A DNA stretch of 64,000 nucleotides from Anthoceros angustus (Eukaryota; Streptophyta; Anthocerotopsida; Anthocerotales; Anthocerotaceae). Every line of letters begins with the position of its first letter. Within the stretch, counting starts at the first letter, position 1. The position numbers and the translations under genes were made by a program. The notes beneath the pieces were generated by a model, which searched no databases, was not told where the DNA came from, and was given only the letters and a program-made list of their open reading frames with translations. Positions 46,701-57,541 of this stretch are shown here, one piece after another. The stretch lies in the NCBI GenBank assembly GCA_010909165.1, contig MU008167.1, positions 310,001-374,000 of the forward strand, in the 5' to 3' direction.

Positions 46701-49700
46701 AGTGAGATCGTCGCCATCCGTTTTGTTGTGCTAATTCGGTGTTGATGTTGTGTTTGTTTTGGTGACCGACCCATAGTTTTGGGTGAGCACGTCTCTCAAT
46801 AAAGCGCCACCTTTTCATTCGAGTTCTGAACCCTTCCTCAAACCCTATACCATATGCACATGAATGCTCACATACCTTTGATCCTCATTGTAAACCGCGT
46901 GTTGTTGTAAGGTATGTATGTGCGTTGTAAAAGCCCGTTGTAAAACTTGACAATGCGTTGTAAACCACTTCCCATTGTAAGTAGACCATGGGCGTTGTAA
47001 AGAAAATCGTTGTAAGCAGGCGTGATGGTATTTACTACGTGCGTTGTTGTAAAAGACATTCATTGTTGTAAAGTCATTGATCGGATCTATCGTGTTGCAA
47101 CCGGAAGAGCCCTCGTAGTAAAGTAGCTTTCGTTATGCCACGTCATCGAATAGCGGTGGCTAAATACACCCGTAGTAAAACACTAGAGCTCCTGTAGTAA
47201 CACGAATGGCTATACAAGAAAATAATCCATAAACCATGAAGCCCGTTGTAAATCGACTTGAGCACGAAATCTCCCTGTTCTAAAAACAGCCTATAGTAAA
47301 AGGCCCGTTTTCCTAGTAGTGGGTGGAAATGGCGGCGAGGAGGAATTGGTCGGCTCCTTTTTCCTAATGTTCCTTCTTGCCTAGTGATTTTGCAGCCTAT
47401 GGGGCAAGGAGTGCGAGAACTGGCGTGGGCGAGTAGCTCAAATGCCGGTGCACAAAAGGTGGAGCGGAGCGGGAGAAAACGGGCAGGCGGTGCCAGGCCA
47501 AAAGGGGCAGGCAAAAGACGGCGGATGTTGAAGATGCGGAGAGGTCAGTCAGACTGTCAGAAGTAGGCTGCGCCGCACGGTGTAGTAAGTGCCACTCCAT
47601 GACACCTTGGTATGCACAGAATATTTTGCTTTGGATCTTTGGTAGATTTTGATGCTTGCACATCTTCCATCTTCGTAGAGTGTGGGAAAAGCAATCAGAA
47701 ACAACCACCAGCGCATCCAAGGGACATCCGATATCACTTGTAGCGAAACGTGGGTTGTGGAGAAGTCTTGTGACATAATAGTACCTTCCATACGCTTGAT
47801 TTTGCGCGCCGAGAATGGGTGATGGTCGATCCAGAAGAAGAGATGGTCATCCCATATTTCTAGACTGGCGATTACAGTGTCCTTCGCTAAGTATAGCAAG
47901 TTGTGGAATGAGCTTTTAAAACAATGGCATAGGTTTCGGCAAGCCGCACATGTTCGTATACGAAGCGAAAGGTAGCTTTGAGAAATACGCACAAATGGAT
48001 GGAACGTTGGAAGAAACGCAATGCGCATGTGCATTGTTTGGTGAAATATGTGACGAGGTATATATTAATATATGAGGTTTGTACTTATAACTATGTTATG
48101 GTTAGATACCTATAATTCTATACCTAGTTGTAAAGAGTATGTATCCATTATTATTTAAAGACCGGAGCCATGATGCTGTGTTGACGAGAACTAGGGGTTG
48201 AAACCCTCGGTAGAATATGAGTCGTACGTTGGCCAGATAAATTGAAGATCCAGAAGGCATAGAACCTTTTGAGGATAAAGTGAAGATCGGCAAAGTATGG
48301 TACATTGTGGATGAGTGAGATGCGTCGCCATCCCGCTTTGTTGTGCTAATCGGTGTTGATGTTGTGTTTGTTTGGTGACCGACCCATAGTTTTGGGTGAG
48401 CACGTCTCTCAATAAAGCGCCACCTTTTCATTCGAGTTCCCGAACCCTTCCCTCAAACCCTATACCATATGCACATGAATGCTCACATACCTTTGATCCT
48501 CATTGTAAACCGCGTGTTGTTGTAAGGTATGTATGTCTGCGTAAAAGCCCGTTGTAAAACTTGACAATGCGTAAACCACTTCCCATTGTAAGTAGACCAT
48601 GGGCCGTTGTAAAAGAAAATCGTTGTAAACAGACGTGATGGTATTTACTACGTGCGTTGTTGTAAACAGCACATTCATTGTTGTAAAGTCATTGATCGGA
48701 TCTATGCGTGTTGCAACCAGAAGAGCCCTCGTAGTAAAGTAGCTTTCGTTATGCCACGTCATCAGAATAGCCAGTGGCTAAATACACCCCGTAGTAAAAC
48801 ACTAGAGCTCCTGTAGTAACACGAATGGCTATACAAGAAAATAATCCATAAACCATGAAGCCCCGTTGTAAATCGACTTGAGCCTGAAATCTCCCCTGTT
48901 CTAAAAAACAGCCTATAGTAAAAGGCCCGTTTTCCTAGTAGTGGGTGGAAATGGCGGCAGGGAGGAATTGAATTCGGCTCCTTTTTCCTAATGTTCCTTC
49001 TTGCCTAGTGATTTTGCAGCCTATGGGGCAAGGAGTGCAGGGCCTGAGCGTGGAGGCGAGTAGCTCAAATGCCGGTGCACAAAAGGTGGAGCGGAGCGGG
49101 AGAAAACGGGCAGGCGGTGCCAGGCCAAAAGGGGCAGGCAAAAGACGGCGGATGTTGAAGATGCAGGAGGAGTCAGAGTCGGACGACGTCGAAGAGCTGT
49201 AGCTGTTGCCGCCACGGTGTAGTAAGTGCCACTCCATGACACGGTATGCCTGGAGATATTTTTGCTTTGGATGCTGGTAGATTTTGATGCCGGTACCTGT
49301 CTTCCATCTTCGTAGAGTGTGGGAAAAGCAAATCTAAACAACCACCAGGCGAGCGCATCCAAGGGACATCCTGATATCCGCCAGCGCAGGAAACGTGGGT
49401 TGTGGAGGGGAGGCCGATGCATGAATAGTACCTTCCATACGCTTGCTGCTGAGAATGGGTGATGGTCGACCAAGAAGGAGATGGTCATCCCATATTTCTA
49501 GACTGGCGATTACAGTGTCCTTCGCTAAGTATAGCAAGTTGTGGAATGAGCTTTTAAAACAATGGCATAGGTTGACAGAAGTACATGTTGACATAGGCGA
49601 AAGGTAGCTTTGAGAAATACGCACAAATGGATGGAACGTTGGAAGAAACTCAATGCGCATGTGCAGTGTTTGGTGAAATATGTGACGAGGTATATATTAA

Positions 49701-49948
49701 TATATGAGGTTTGTACTTATAACTATGTTATGGTTAGATACCTATAATTCTATACCTAGTTGTAAAGAGTATGTATCCATTATTATTTAAAGACCGGAGC
49801 CATGATCTTTGTGTTGGCGAGAACTAGGGGTTGAAACCCTCGGTAGAATATGAGTCGTACGTTGGCCAGATAAATTGAAGATCCAGAAGGCATAGAACCT
49901 TTTGAGGATAAAGTGAAGATCGGCAAAGTATGGTACATTGTGGATGAG
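46701..49948. repeat. Noisy tandem duplication, ~1.62 kb unit
   Basis: 46,701-48,315 recurs as 48,316-49,948. The unit includes the last ~620 bases of the CACTA element, its GGT flank and about 1 kb beyond. The copies differ mainly by small indels; for example the right copy gives a clean exon end (49,020-49,202, ending SESDDVEEL) where the left copy is shifted. This again looks like an assembly overlap. Confidence 0.85.
46880..47300. repeat. CACTA right subterminal repeats
   Basis: CGTTGTAAA and GTAGTAAA motifs are repeated about fifteen times, inverse in orientation to most of those at the left end. Confidence 0.8.
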
Positions 49949-50160
49949 TGAAGATTGACAAGGCATGGTACATCTTGGGTGACCTGCAGATCTTAAGATA
50001 TATGGAATGAGCCAATGATTGGGAAGATATTTCCACATTCGAATCGAGGTGAAGATAAGGGATGTTATCAATTACAAGCTCATTATATTGGAGCTTTGAG
50101 TGCAGTGCTACTGTGATTACATGTCGAGGAGTTAATCTTATATATATTGGCTACTTGAAA
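49203..50160. other. Flank after the duplicated exon, no gene named
   Basis: Short frames on both strands are seen, some shared between the two tandem copies (around 47,860-48,030 and 49,490-49,660). None has recognisable motifs. A late exon or 3' UTR of the unidentified gene is possible. Confidence 0.4.
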
Positions 50161-50480
50161 TGTTAGGCCCTAGATGTTACGGCTGAGTGTTATGCCAGAG
50201 GTGTTGAGGTTGAATTCTAGGCCCTAGATGTTGCGGCTGAGTGTTATGCCCTAGGTGTGTTGCGGTTGAATTCTAGGCCCTAGATGTTGTAGTGTTACCC
50301 TAGGTGTTGCGGTGATGCGCCTAGATGTTGCGATTGAGTGTTATGCCCTAGATGTTGCGGTTGAGTGTTATGCCCTAGGTGTTGCGGTGCTAGGCCCTAG
50401 ATGTTGCGGTTGAGTGTTATGCCTAGGTGTTGCTATGCCCTAGATATTTTGCGGTTGATGTTATGCCCTGCGGTCGTTTA
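50161..50480. repeat. Minisatellite, CCTAGATGTTGCGG unit
   Basis: Units of about 27 bases (CCCTAGATGTTGCGG plus TTGAGTGTTATGC) repeat about ten times with variants (CTAGGTGTTGCGG), some alternating in a 54-base higher-order pattern. Confidence 0.85.
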
Positions 50481-50794
50481 AAACATTGACTTACGTTGTG
50501 ATATGCCCTATGTGTGGTGATTGTTGCTTGAGATGGTGATTGTTGATGGTTGATTGATTGTGTGATTGTTGAGCTCTATTACATGTTCGTGAGTCCATTT
50601 TCATCTCTGATTCTTTGCTTATCTACTTTTGGTTGGGCTTCTTTCCACTCTGGATCTCCCCGGCTTTTAGGTCTTGAGTTAGTGTGTGGGCGTTAGTTTG
50701 GTGGTTGGCGGTGGTCACATGGGTTGCACCCCTCTTGGCTGGGGCCCTTTGGCGGCCTTTTGGGGTTCGCCATACGGACTCAAACTCTGTCTCC

Positions 50795-52295
50795 GGTCCA
50801 GTGGGGTCATTTGCCCTCGGTCCCGGTACCTCTTGACCTGTTACCCTTCAAGCGTTTGGCCCTTTTCGTCCCCATCCAATGGGGCGATCCACCCTCCGTG
50901 TATCAAGGACACTCCTTGTCGATCATGCTCAACTCTCTGCGTCAAGGGGTGAAAACTCACCTCGGGCACATGCATAAAGATTTCGACCGGACTACAGGCT
51001 GCCCAAGTGCCTGCGACCTCCTCCACGTCCTGCCGGCTTTGGCGCCGCAGCTTTCTCCTTGTGGTGCCTCTTTCTTCACAGGAATGGTTGCGGTCATTGG
51101 ATCACATCCTTGGGATGTTGAAACCCGCTTTCCATGTCGCGCATCTTCCGGGCTTCCTCGGCACCTTCACGATGATGCCCGTCGGCATTTCGTCTTCCCT
51201 AGATCGCCTTGCACTCGATCCGGGATGAGTTAGCTTGGTGCCTCCTCCTTCTTCTCCCGATGGTGTCTTGATTGCACTAGGGGAGCTTCTGAGCAAGTGA
51301 AGTTGCTAGCCGTCTTGGCGTTTTGGTGGCGGCTCTTGAGGAGGCTGCGTCTTTGCCAAGTCCGGCGGAATCTGCTCGGATTGGAGCAGTCTGGGTAATG
51401 CAACAAACCTCGCTGCAAGTTGCTTGGCAGTGGTGAATATATGTTGCTAGGGCTCTTGACCGTCCCTCGGCCCGCTTGAAGAGACAATTGCGCCCTCCGT
51501 GCCCTCCATCGCCACCTAAGGATGCCATTCCCGGACATATCCGACTATGTCCGGTCAGTGAGGTCATTTGCCCCGGTACCTCTTGACCTGTTACCCTTCA
51601 AGCTGGCGTTTGCAGGCCCTTTTGTCCCCATCCAATGGGGCGATCCACCCTCCGTGGTATCGAGGACACTCCTTGTCGATCATGCTCAACTCTGCGGCGT
51701 CAAGGGGTGAAAACTCACCTCGGGCACATGCATAAAGATTTCGACCCGGACTACAGGGGCCCAAGTGCAGCTGCGACCTCCTCCACGTCCATTGCCCGGC
51801 TTTGGCGCCGCAGTAGCTTTCTCCTTGTGGTGCCTCTTTCTTCACAGGAATGGTTGCGGTCGGTGGATCACATCCTTGGGATGTTGAAACCCGCTTTCCA
51901 TGTCGCGCATCTTCATGAGCTTCCTCGGCACCTTCACGATGATGCCGTCGGCATTTCGTCTTCCCTAGATCGCCTTGCACTCGATCCGGGATGAGTTAGC
52001 TTGGTCTCCTCCTTCTTCTCCCGATGGTGTCTTCTTGGTGCACTAGAGCTTCAGGCAAGTGAAGTTGCTAGCCGTCTTGGCGTTTTGGTGGCGGCTCTTG
52101 AGGAGGAGGCATGCGTCTTTGCCAAGTCCGGGCGGAATCTTTCGGATTGGAGCAGTGCGGGTAATGCAACAAACCTCGCTGCAAGTTGCTTGGCAGTGGT
52201 GAATATATGTGCTAGGGCTCTTGACCGTCCCTGGCCTCCGCTTGAAGAGACAATTGCGCCCTCCGTGCCCTCCATCGCCACCTAAGGATGCCATT
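50795..52295. repeat. Noisy tandem duplication in LINE 5' part (~0.75 kb)
   Basis: 50,795-51,545 recurs as 51,546-52,295; CTCTTGACCTGTTACCCTTC lies at about 50,831 and 51,582. Copies differ by scattered one- to four-base indels. Confidence 0.85.
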
Positions 52296-53939
52296 CCCGG
52301 ACATATCCGACTATGTCCCGGAGGATCCCTTCTCCACTGGGCGGCTTTTGCTCAGCTCTCTCCACAACCCTCGTCTTTCATCTGCGGTTTGTCGGGAATG
52401 GTGTTCGAACACCTTAGGGACCTCTTTCTCCCGAAGATCCATCCGCGGCTTTCGAGCTCTTTTCTCTGGGCTGCTGCGGTGGCTCGTGGAGAGATGCCTC
52501 ACCGGTTTGTTCTTGCGGCTAGTAGGCTTGTCGCTATGGACAAGCACTTTCTCGAGCGTCGCCCACTCGCGGTTGGGGAGGCCTTCATGCGGCTACTCGG
52601 TGCCGCTATCGCCCTGCGGTCGCTCCCTTCTCCGGACACTTCAACCCCTTCAATTTGGCATTGCCACTCAGGGGCTGAGTCATGGTGCTAGGGGTGGCTT
52701 GCCTTGATACCCACCCGGATTGGGTAGTCTTACGGTGGATGTCGAGGCATTCAATACCATTTCCGGGCGTCATCTTTGAGGAGCTTAGGGATCTTTGGCG
52801 TCTAGAGTCTTATACCCTTTGTCCGGTGCTTCTACGGAGGTCCTCCAACCTCTACTACCGGCCTGAAACGTCTCTTGAGTTTCGCCGTCTCGTCTTGGAA
52901 TCGGCCACGGTACGAGGCAAGGCGACCAGGCGGTGCTCTCTTCGCTATTGCTCACTATAGGGCCCTATCTAGGGCCGCCCTCTCCGCGCACGACTGTGTC
53001 TTCCCTTCGTTGGCAGACGATTCTCACATCCTCGAGCCTGGGGACAAAGTCAAGGAGGCCTTTGAGATATTCTCTTCCAAGCTTTCGTTGGTGGGCTTGA
53101 AGGTCAAGATGTCCAAGTGCGCGTCGGTCTCCGTCGGGATCACCTACTCTGCGGTTTCTTGGGAGATTACTCGGCTCTTGGTCTCAGTTCTTGGGGTCCC
53201 CTTTGGTTCCCACTTCATTGGGAGCTTCTGGACAAGGCCCTTGCAGAGGACCTCTCCCATATTGAAGACCTCCTTTCTTTGGAGGATGCTCGGGTGGCCT
53301 TTGGAATCCTTTCCTTGTTTGCTAGGCGCCACAGGTACCTCATCCGTCTGTTGCCTCAGTCTCGGTCCTTTTGTCCGGCTCGGGGTTTGATCTGAAGATT
53401 ATGGATACTCTTGGGGACATCTTGGGCTCGGGGCTTTTGAGTGCCACAGGGGCGACTGGCCAGCAAGCATCCACTGTGCAATTTGGGCGTGGGGCTCTCA
53501 TCGGAGGTCTCTTCCGGCGGCTTTCTTGGGAGTTGGGCCCTCTGCCCGCCTTGGCTTCCGTTTCATCCTCCATGACAAGCCCTTTCTCGAGGATCTCGTA
53601 TCAAGTGTGGAGGAGGAACCTTCTCTCTCAATCGTCCTTGAGGCGGGCGGAGACATGTTATCGGCGGATGCTCGGAAGGACTTCCCTCCTTTCTCTACAT
53701 TTATCAGCATGGCTTTAGGGATTGCAGGCATCTACGCTCGAGCGGCTCGGCCGAGCTTTGATCATCCTCGGGACCCCTCCATCTCCAGGTCCACTAGGCG
53801 CGGCTCGCTCTTGTTGCAGGAAGGAGGCGGGGTAGCTCTTGGCCGCCCATGCATACAGGATTTCATCGCACCAACCACCTCTGCGATGCGATTGGTCTCG
53901 GCCTACTCCGGCTGTGGCTTCTTCGCTCCTCACTTGTGA

Positions 53940-54830
53940 GTGCGGCTCTGCTCTCAGCGTCTCTGGTGTCCACCTTGCTCGTTGTCCCCAGTCCGCATTG
54001 CCACTCATGGCGCCATCCGTGGCGTCATGTTTGCCATTGCTCGCGAAAGTGGCTATATGGCACGGAGGAGGCGGGAGTATACTCTTCTTACGGTCGTTCA
54101 ATCGAGGCGGACTTATACCTTGTCGTGGCGACGAGGTTGTGGTGGCGGATGTAGTGGTTCTTGACCACGCGTGGCGCCACCTCGGTCATCACCAACCGTC
54201 TGCTGCCGTCTGGCTCTCAAGGTCATAAGTATAGCGAGGATGCAAGCGGGCCACCTCTTTATCCCTTGCTCTAAAGCGTATGGGGCAATGGGTGGGACTT
54301 TGACAAATTCATCAAGTCTTGTGCCAAAGCTTACCATCTTGTGAGGCATAGTCTTGAGGTCCCTCTCGTACTTCACGGCATACTTCCGGCGGGTTTCTAT
54401 TGCTCTTGGCGTCTGGTGTCCACCTTGCTCGTTGTCCCCACATCGCATTGCCACTCAGCGCCATCCGTGCGTCATGTTTGCCATTGCTCGCGAAAGTGGC
54501 TATATGGCACGGAGGGAGGCGGGGTATACTCTTCTTACGGTCGTTCAATCGGCGGACTTATACCTTGTCCGTGGCGACCGGTTGTGGTGGCGGATGTAGT
54601 GGTTCTTGACCACGCGTGGCGCCACCTCCGCCAGTCATCACCAACCGTCGGTGGGCTGCCGTCGGCTCTCAAGGTCCATAAGTATAGCGAGGATGCAAGC
54701 GGGCCACCTCTTTATCCGCTTGCTCTAGAAGCGTATGGGGCAATGGTGAGGACTTTGACAAATTCATCAAGTCTTGTGCCAAAGCTTACCATGCATCTTG
54801 TGAGGCATAGTCGTTGTCCCTCTCGTACTT
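53940..54830. repeat. Noisy tandem duplication in LINE 3' part (~0.44 kb)
   Basis: 53,960-54,360 recurs as about 54,400-54,810; GGTGTCCACCTTGCTCGTTG lies near 53,966 and 54,414. Indel differences again dominate. Confidence 0.85.
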
Positions 54831-55085
54831 CACATACTTCCGGCGGGTTTCTATTGCTCTTCAGGCGCTCTCAGCGGCGATTCTCCATAAAGGCGGCGGT
54901 GGGTGATGCCTTTTCCTCTTCCTCCGTGGTTTGCGGGCCGTTTATTCTACGCATATGACATTGTGGGTGCGATTGGTCACTTTAGGTAGGGAGCTCGTTG
55001 CTCCTCTTCCTCAAACCGGGTCCCCATTTGTTGTCCCCTCCTAGATGGTCTCTTTCCATCGTTCTTTCACCTCAATAAATCATCT

Positions 55086-55999
55086 TTTTTATAAGTATAT
55101 ATACATATATACATACATAAGTACGTGTTTCAATCATACATATATAGGAATATACATAACAAGTCGGCCTGCAAATCGTATATACAGAAAGACATATAAA
55201 TAATGGAGAATCCTACTACACATAATCAGGTAAAAACAAGAGTTTCACTTATGTAGGTGGAGCTTAAAAACAAAACCAGATATGGACACAATGGTGCATT
55301 GAAGAGGGAAGGTAGATTATAAATGCATAGCTATGCAAAGTAGGAAAAATGGAAAGAGAATGACACGTACAAGGAGAAAGATAGAGTTCCTGGTTACTGT
55401 CATATAGGAAAAGGAAGGGGGGAAGAATAAAATAGTAGTGTGAGAGTGGAGCTTATTGTTAGTTATGTTGCCCCACCATGAGGGAAACAATAAAAATATA
55501 GGTGTCACACTGGAGCATTAACTAGGAGTGTGAGGTGAAAGGAGTGACCAAGAGGCATGTTGTTAAGATGGTGAGAGAAGGTGGGGAAGAAAATCTCAAA
55601 CTTAACACCAAGCCAACGAACTTAATGCTAAGCTCTTAATGGTGAGGTGTAAGGTGAACAGACCACTTGCCTGTTGTTAAGATGGTGAGAGAAGGTGGAG
55701 AAGAGTATCACAAACTTAACACCAAGCCAACTATGCAAACCTGCTTATGTTGGAGTCCTTTGTTACAATTTCATGTAACACTTTCCATTTGGAACACTCA
55801 TTAAGAAATCATAAACAATGCTTGTGAGAGAGAGGGTGTACTTAGGAGGGTGAGATGATGAGGGAGACAGCCAGGTTCGTGTTATGATGGTGACAAAATG
55901 AGAAGGGAATAGTGACAATCTTAACACCAAGTCTACATAGCTTGTTGCAATTTGGAAATGTAACATAAAATTGCAACAACGAATGTAACATGGGCTGTC
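55086..55999. other. AT-rich spacer with a short repeat
   Basis: Runs of ATATATACAT type follow the LINE tail. A ~50-base segment starting TTGTTAAGATGGTGAGAGA at about 55,559 recurs at 55,675. No gene seen. Confidence 0.55.
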
Positions 56000-56339
56000 A
56001 TTTCTAGTAGGGCTTGCACGCCGTCGCATTCTACATGCCTGGTTGGAAGGACGGTGATTTCACCAGGGTGGCGAGGATACCTCTGGACATGCAAAGGCTA
56101 TCTGGAAAAAGCAAGACGATCGTGGCTCATGGTGCTATGTTCGCTTTCTCAGCTCAAAGTGAGCATCAAAGGGAAATGTGGGAAGATGCACAGGAACTCA
56201 GTTGCGAGGAAGCTGCAAAGTCAGAAGGGCGAGGCGACGTGCTGAAGATCCACAAAAATGAGCATGTCGGGGACGCAAGAAGGCATAAGAATCAGTGTCA
56301 AAAGGAGATGAAGTCGTGGCAGCAAGGATAGGTGTGTCC

Positions 56340-57540
56340 CAAGCACGCGCTGCGGAACTCTGTTCCGAAATCTCTAGTGGTCTGCACGCAGTTTTGAAGT
56401 GTGGAATCCGGGTCTCGCGATATAGTTGCGTGGAGGTAAATGAAAAGACAAGGGCTGTTGCCATAATTCGGATCATTACCTTACAGAAGCGCTTTCCCCA
56501 GCTGCTTACAAAGGAGGCCATTGCTTGTTGATATCAATCTAGTAGGGAAGCGACAAGTTGAGGCTCTCAAACATCCGGTGGATATAGTCATATAGCTGGA
56601 TGGGAATGCAAATCACTCTCAGCTGCAGGCAAAGGGAGAGGAGATAGACTATCCCTAGTAGTTGAAGTGGCACGAATCATGAAGGAGATTGAAATTGTGA
56701 ACCCAAAGTGTTGGTACATACTCGAGAATGTGTGTGCTGGGTTTGACAAGCGACAGTCTGTGAGGGATAACTACGAAAGGATCCGAAGCTGGTTGGGGTA
56801 GGAACTGATTATTGATGCAGTGCAGTGTGGTTCCTATACTCACAGAATTCACAATTTCTGGACTAACGTGGCAAGCTTGGAAGTGCTGAAGCAACACAGA
56901 ACCTTGACAGTACCTCAAGACAAATATGTTGTAGACATATTACAAGAAGGAAGATAGGTGCAATTTGTGAAGAAAATCGATAAGCTTCCTTTCTTTCTAG
57001 TGAACAAGGTTGGTGAGCCAAGGAGGGATTGGCCAACACTGGTGAGTACACCACAATCTTATGTCTTTAGACGAGGTGGCGATGGAATGATTCTGGACCA
57101 TGCTGGCAATGAACTTGGTGAACCATCTGTGGAAGAGTAGGAGGTTGCCATGGGATTCGTCACGGGTGACACTCAAACTATGGGAATCAGCGATGCTTAC
57201 AAGAAAAATGTAAGGGTATTAAAGCCCAATGTACTTAGACTAATACGCTTAGTCTAAGTTAGGTGTCAGTTAAGTATCATTAGTTTAGCTGAAGCTAATC
57301 ACTAGGAAGCTTCTTGCACGGCTTCCTAGGGGCTTCTGATGGACCTTCCTAGGGATCCCTGGTGGAGGGTATAAATACCCCCATAGCCTCATCTCAATGA
57401 GAGAGATACATTTGCCTCCTCGTCTCCTCTCCTGTTTCCACCATCATGGGCTGCCACACGATCCTTCCAAAAAGTTGCTAGGGTAGGCATTTGTCCTGCA
57501 TGAGATGGGTTGTGAGTACAAGACTGGTAGTACAACTTGC
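56340..57540 (+). pseudogene. Retroelement-borne DNA cytosine-5 methyltransferase
   Basis: C5 methyltransferases transfer methyl from S-adenosylmethionine to cytosine. The motif order is readable. Motif I is degenerate (CSEISSGLHAVLKCGI, where families have F-x-G-x-G-x-G). Motif II is YSCVEVNEKTRAVA. Motif IV is GWECKSLSAAGKGRG, where the canonical Pro-Cys is Glu-Cys, so the catalytic Cys position is kept. Motif VI is ILENV, intact. A stretch DAVQCGSYTHRIHNFWTN corresponds to motif VIII. The end of the domain is PTLVSTPQSYVF, then EVAMGF and ISDAYKK. Two or more stops (for example TAG after RSWLG near 56,800) and one or more shifts break the frame. A ~261-base insertion interrupts it at 57,209. 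Confidence 0.8.
57209..57469 (+). mobile_element. Probable solo LTR nested in the methyltransferase
   Basis: A 261-base stretch starts TGTAAGGG and ends TTCCA, so has TG..CA ends. It contains a TATA-like GGTATAAATACC at about 57,369 and a purine-rich start region after it. Removing it joins YKK directly to LLG of the methyltransferase. The flanks are A-runs (AAAAA before, AAAAG after), compatible with a short target duplication. A GT-AG intron with the same borders is the alternative. Confidence 0.55.
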
Positions 57541-57541
57541 T

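Larger units (their letters stand above)
41680..47321. mobile_element. CACTA (En/Spm-type) DNA transposon, 5.6 kb
   Basis: The left end CACTACTAGGAAAA at 41,680 is matched by its exact inverse TTTTCCTAGTAGTG ending at 47,321, a 14-bp perfect terminal inverted repeat starting with CACTA. Both sides are flanked by GGT (41,677-41,679 and 47,322-47,324), the 3-bp target duplication expected of this superfamily. Both subterminal regions are packed with a TTTACAACG motif or its inverse CGTTGTAAA (41,690-42,330 and 46,880-47,300), which in this superfamily are the sites bound by the element's own protein. Internal frames are broken and no DDE transposase could be recognised, so it is probably non-autonomous. 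Confidence 0.9.
50680..55085 (+). mobile_element. Decayed LINE-like retrotransposon with reverse transcriptase
   Basis: The plus strand carries a non-LTR reverse transcriptase in several broken frames. The palm segment near 52,715-52,760 reads as DVEAFNTIS when one shift is allowed. A GALFAIAHYRAL block lies at about 52,930-52,980, then the catalytic box LADDSHI at 53,010-53,030 and KMSKCASVSV at 53,105-53,130. A LGVPFGSHF..FGILSLFARRHRY region follows. Further down, 54,000-54,780 has a second conserved region (HGAIRGVMFAIARESGYMA; VADVVVLD; YPLALEAYGA), possibly a nuclease-like C-terminal domain, which is inference. The upstream part (51.0-52.3 kb) is a Ser/Leu-rich N-terminal region. A CAATAAA signal at about 55,073 and AT-rich tail mark the 3' end. 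Many shifts, some at duplicated blocks, leave no intact protein. Confidence 0.8.

Noticed and set aside
55200-56010. Possible second CACTA element (TTTCTAGTAGGG at the right edge)
   Set aside because: The end is not TAGTAGTG, no matching left end or 3-bp duplication was found, and there are no subterminal arrays.
57209-57469. GT-AG intron in the methyltransferase
   Set aside because: Borders allow it, but the TG..CA ends, TATA-like box and A-run flanks fit a solo LTR better; kept as the stated alternative.
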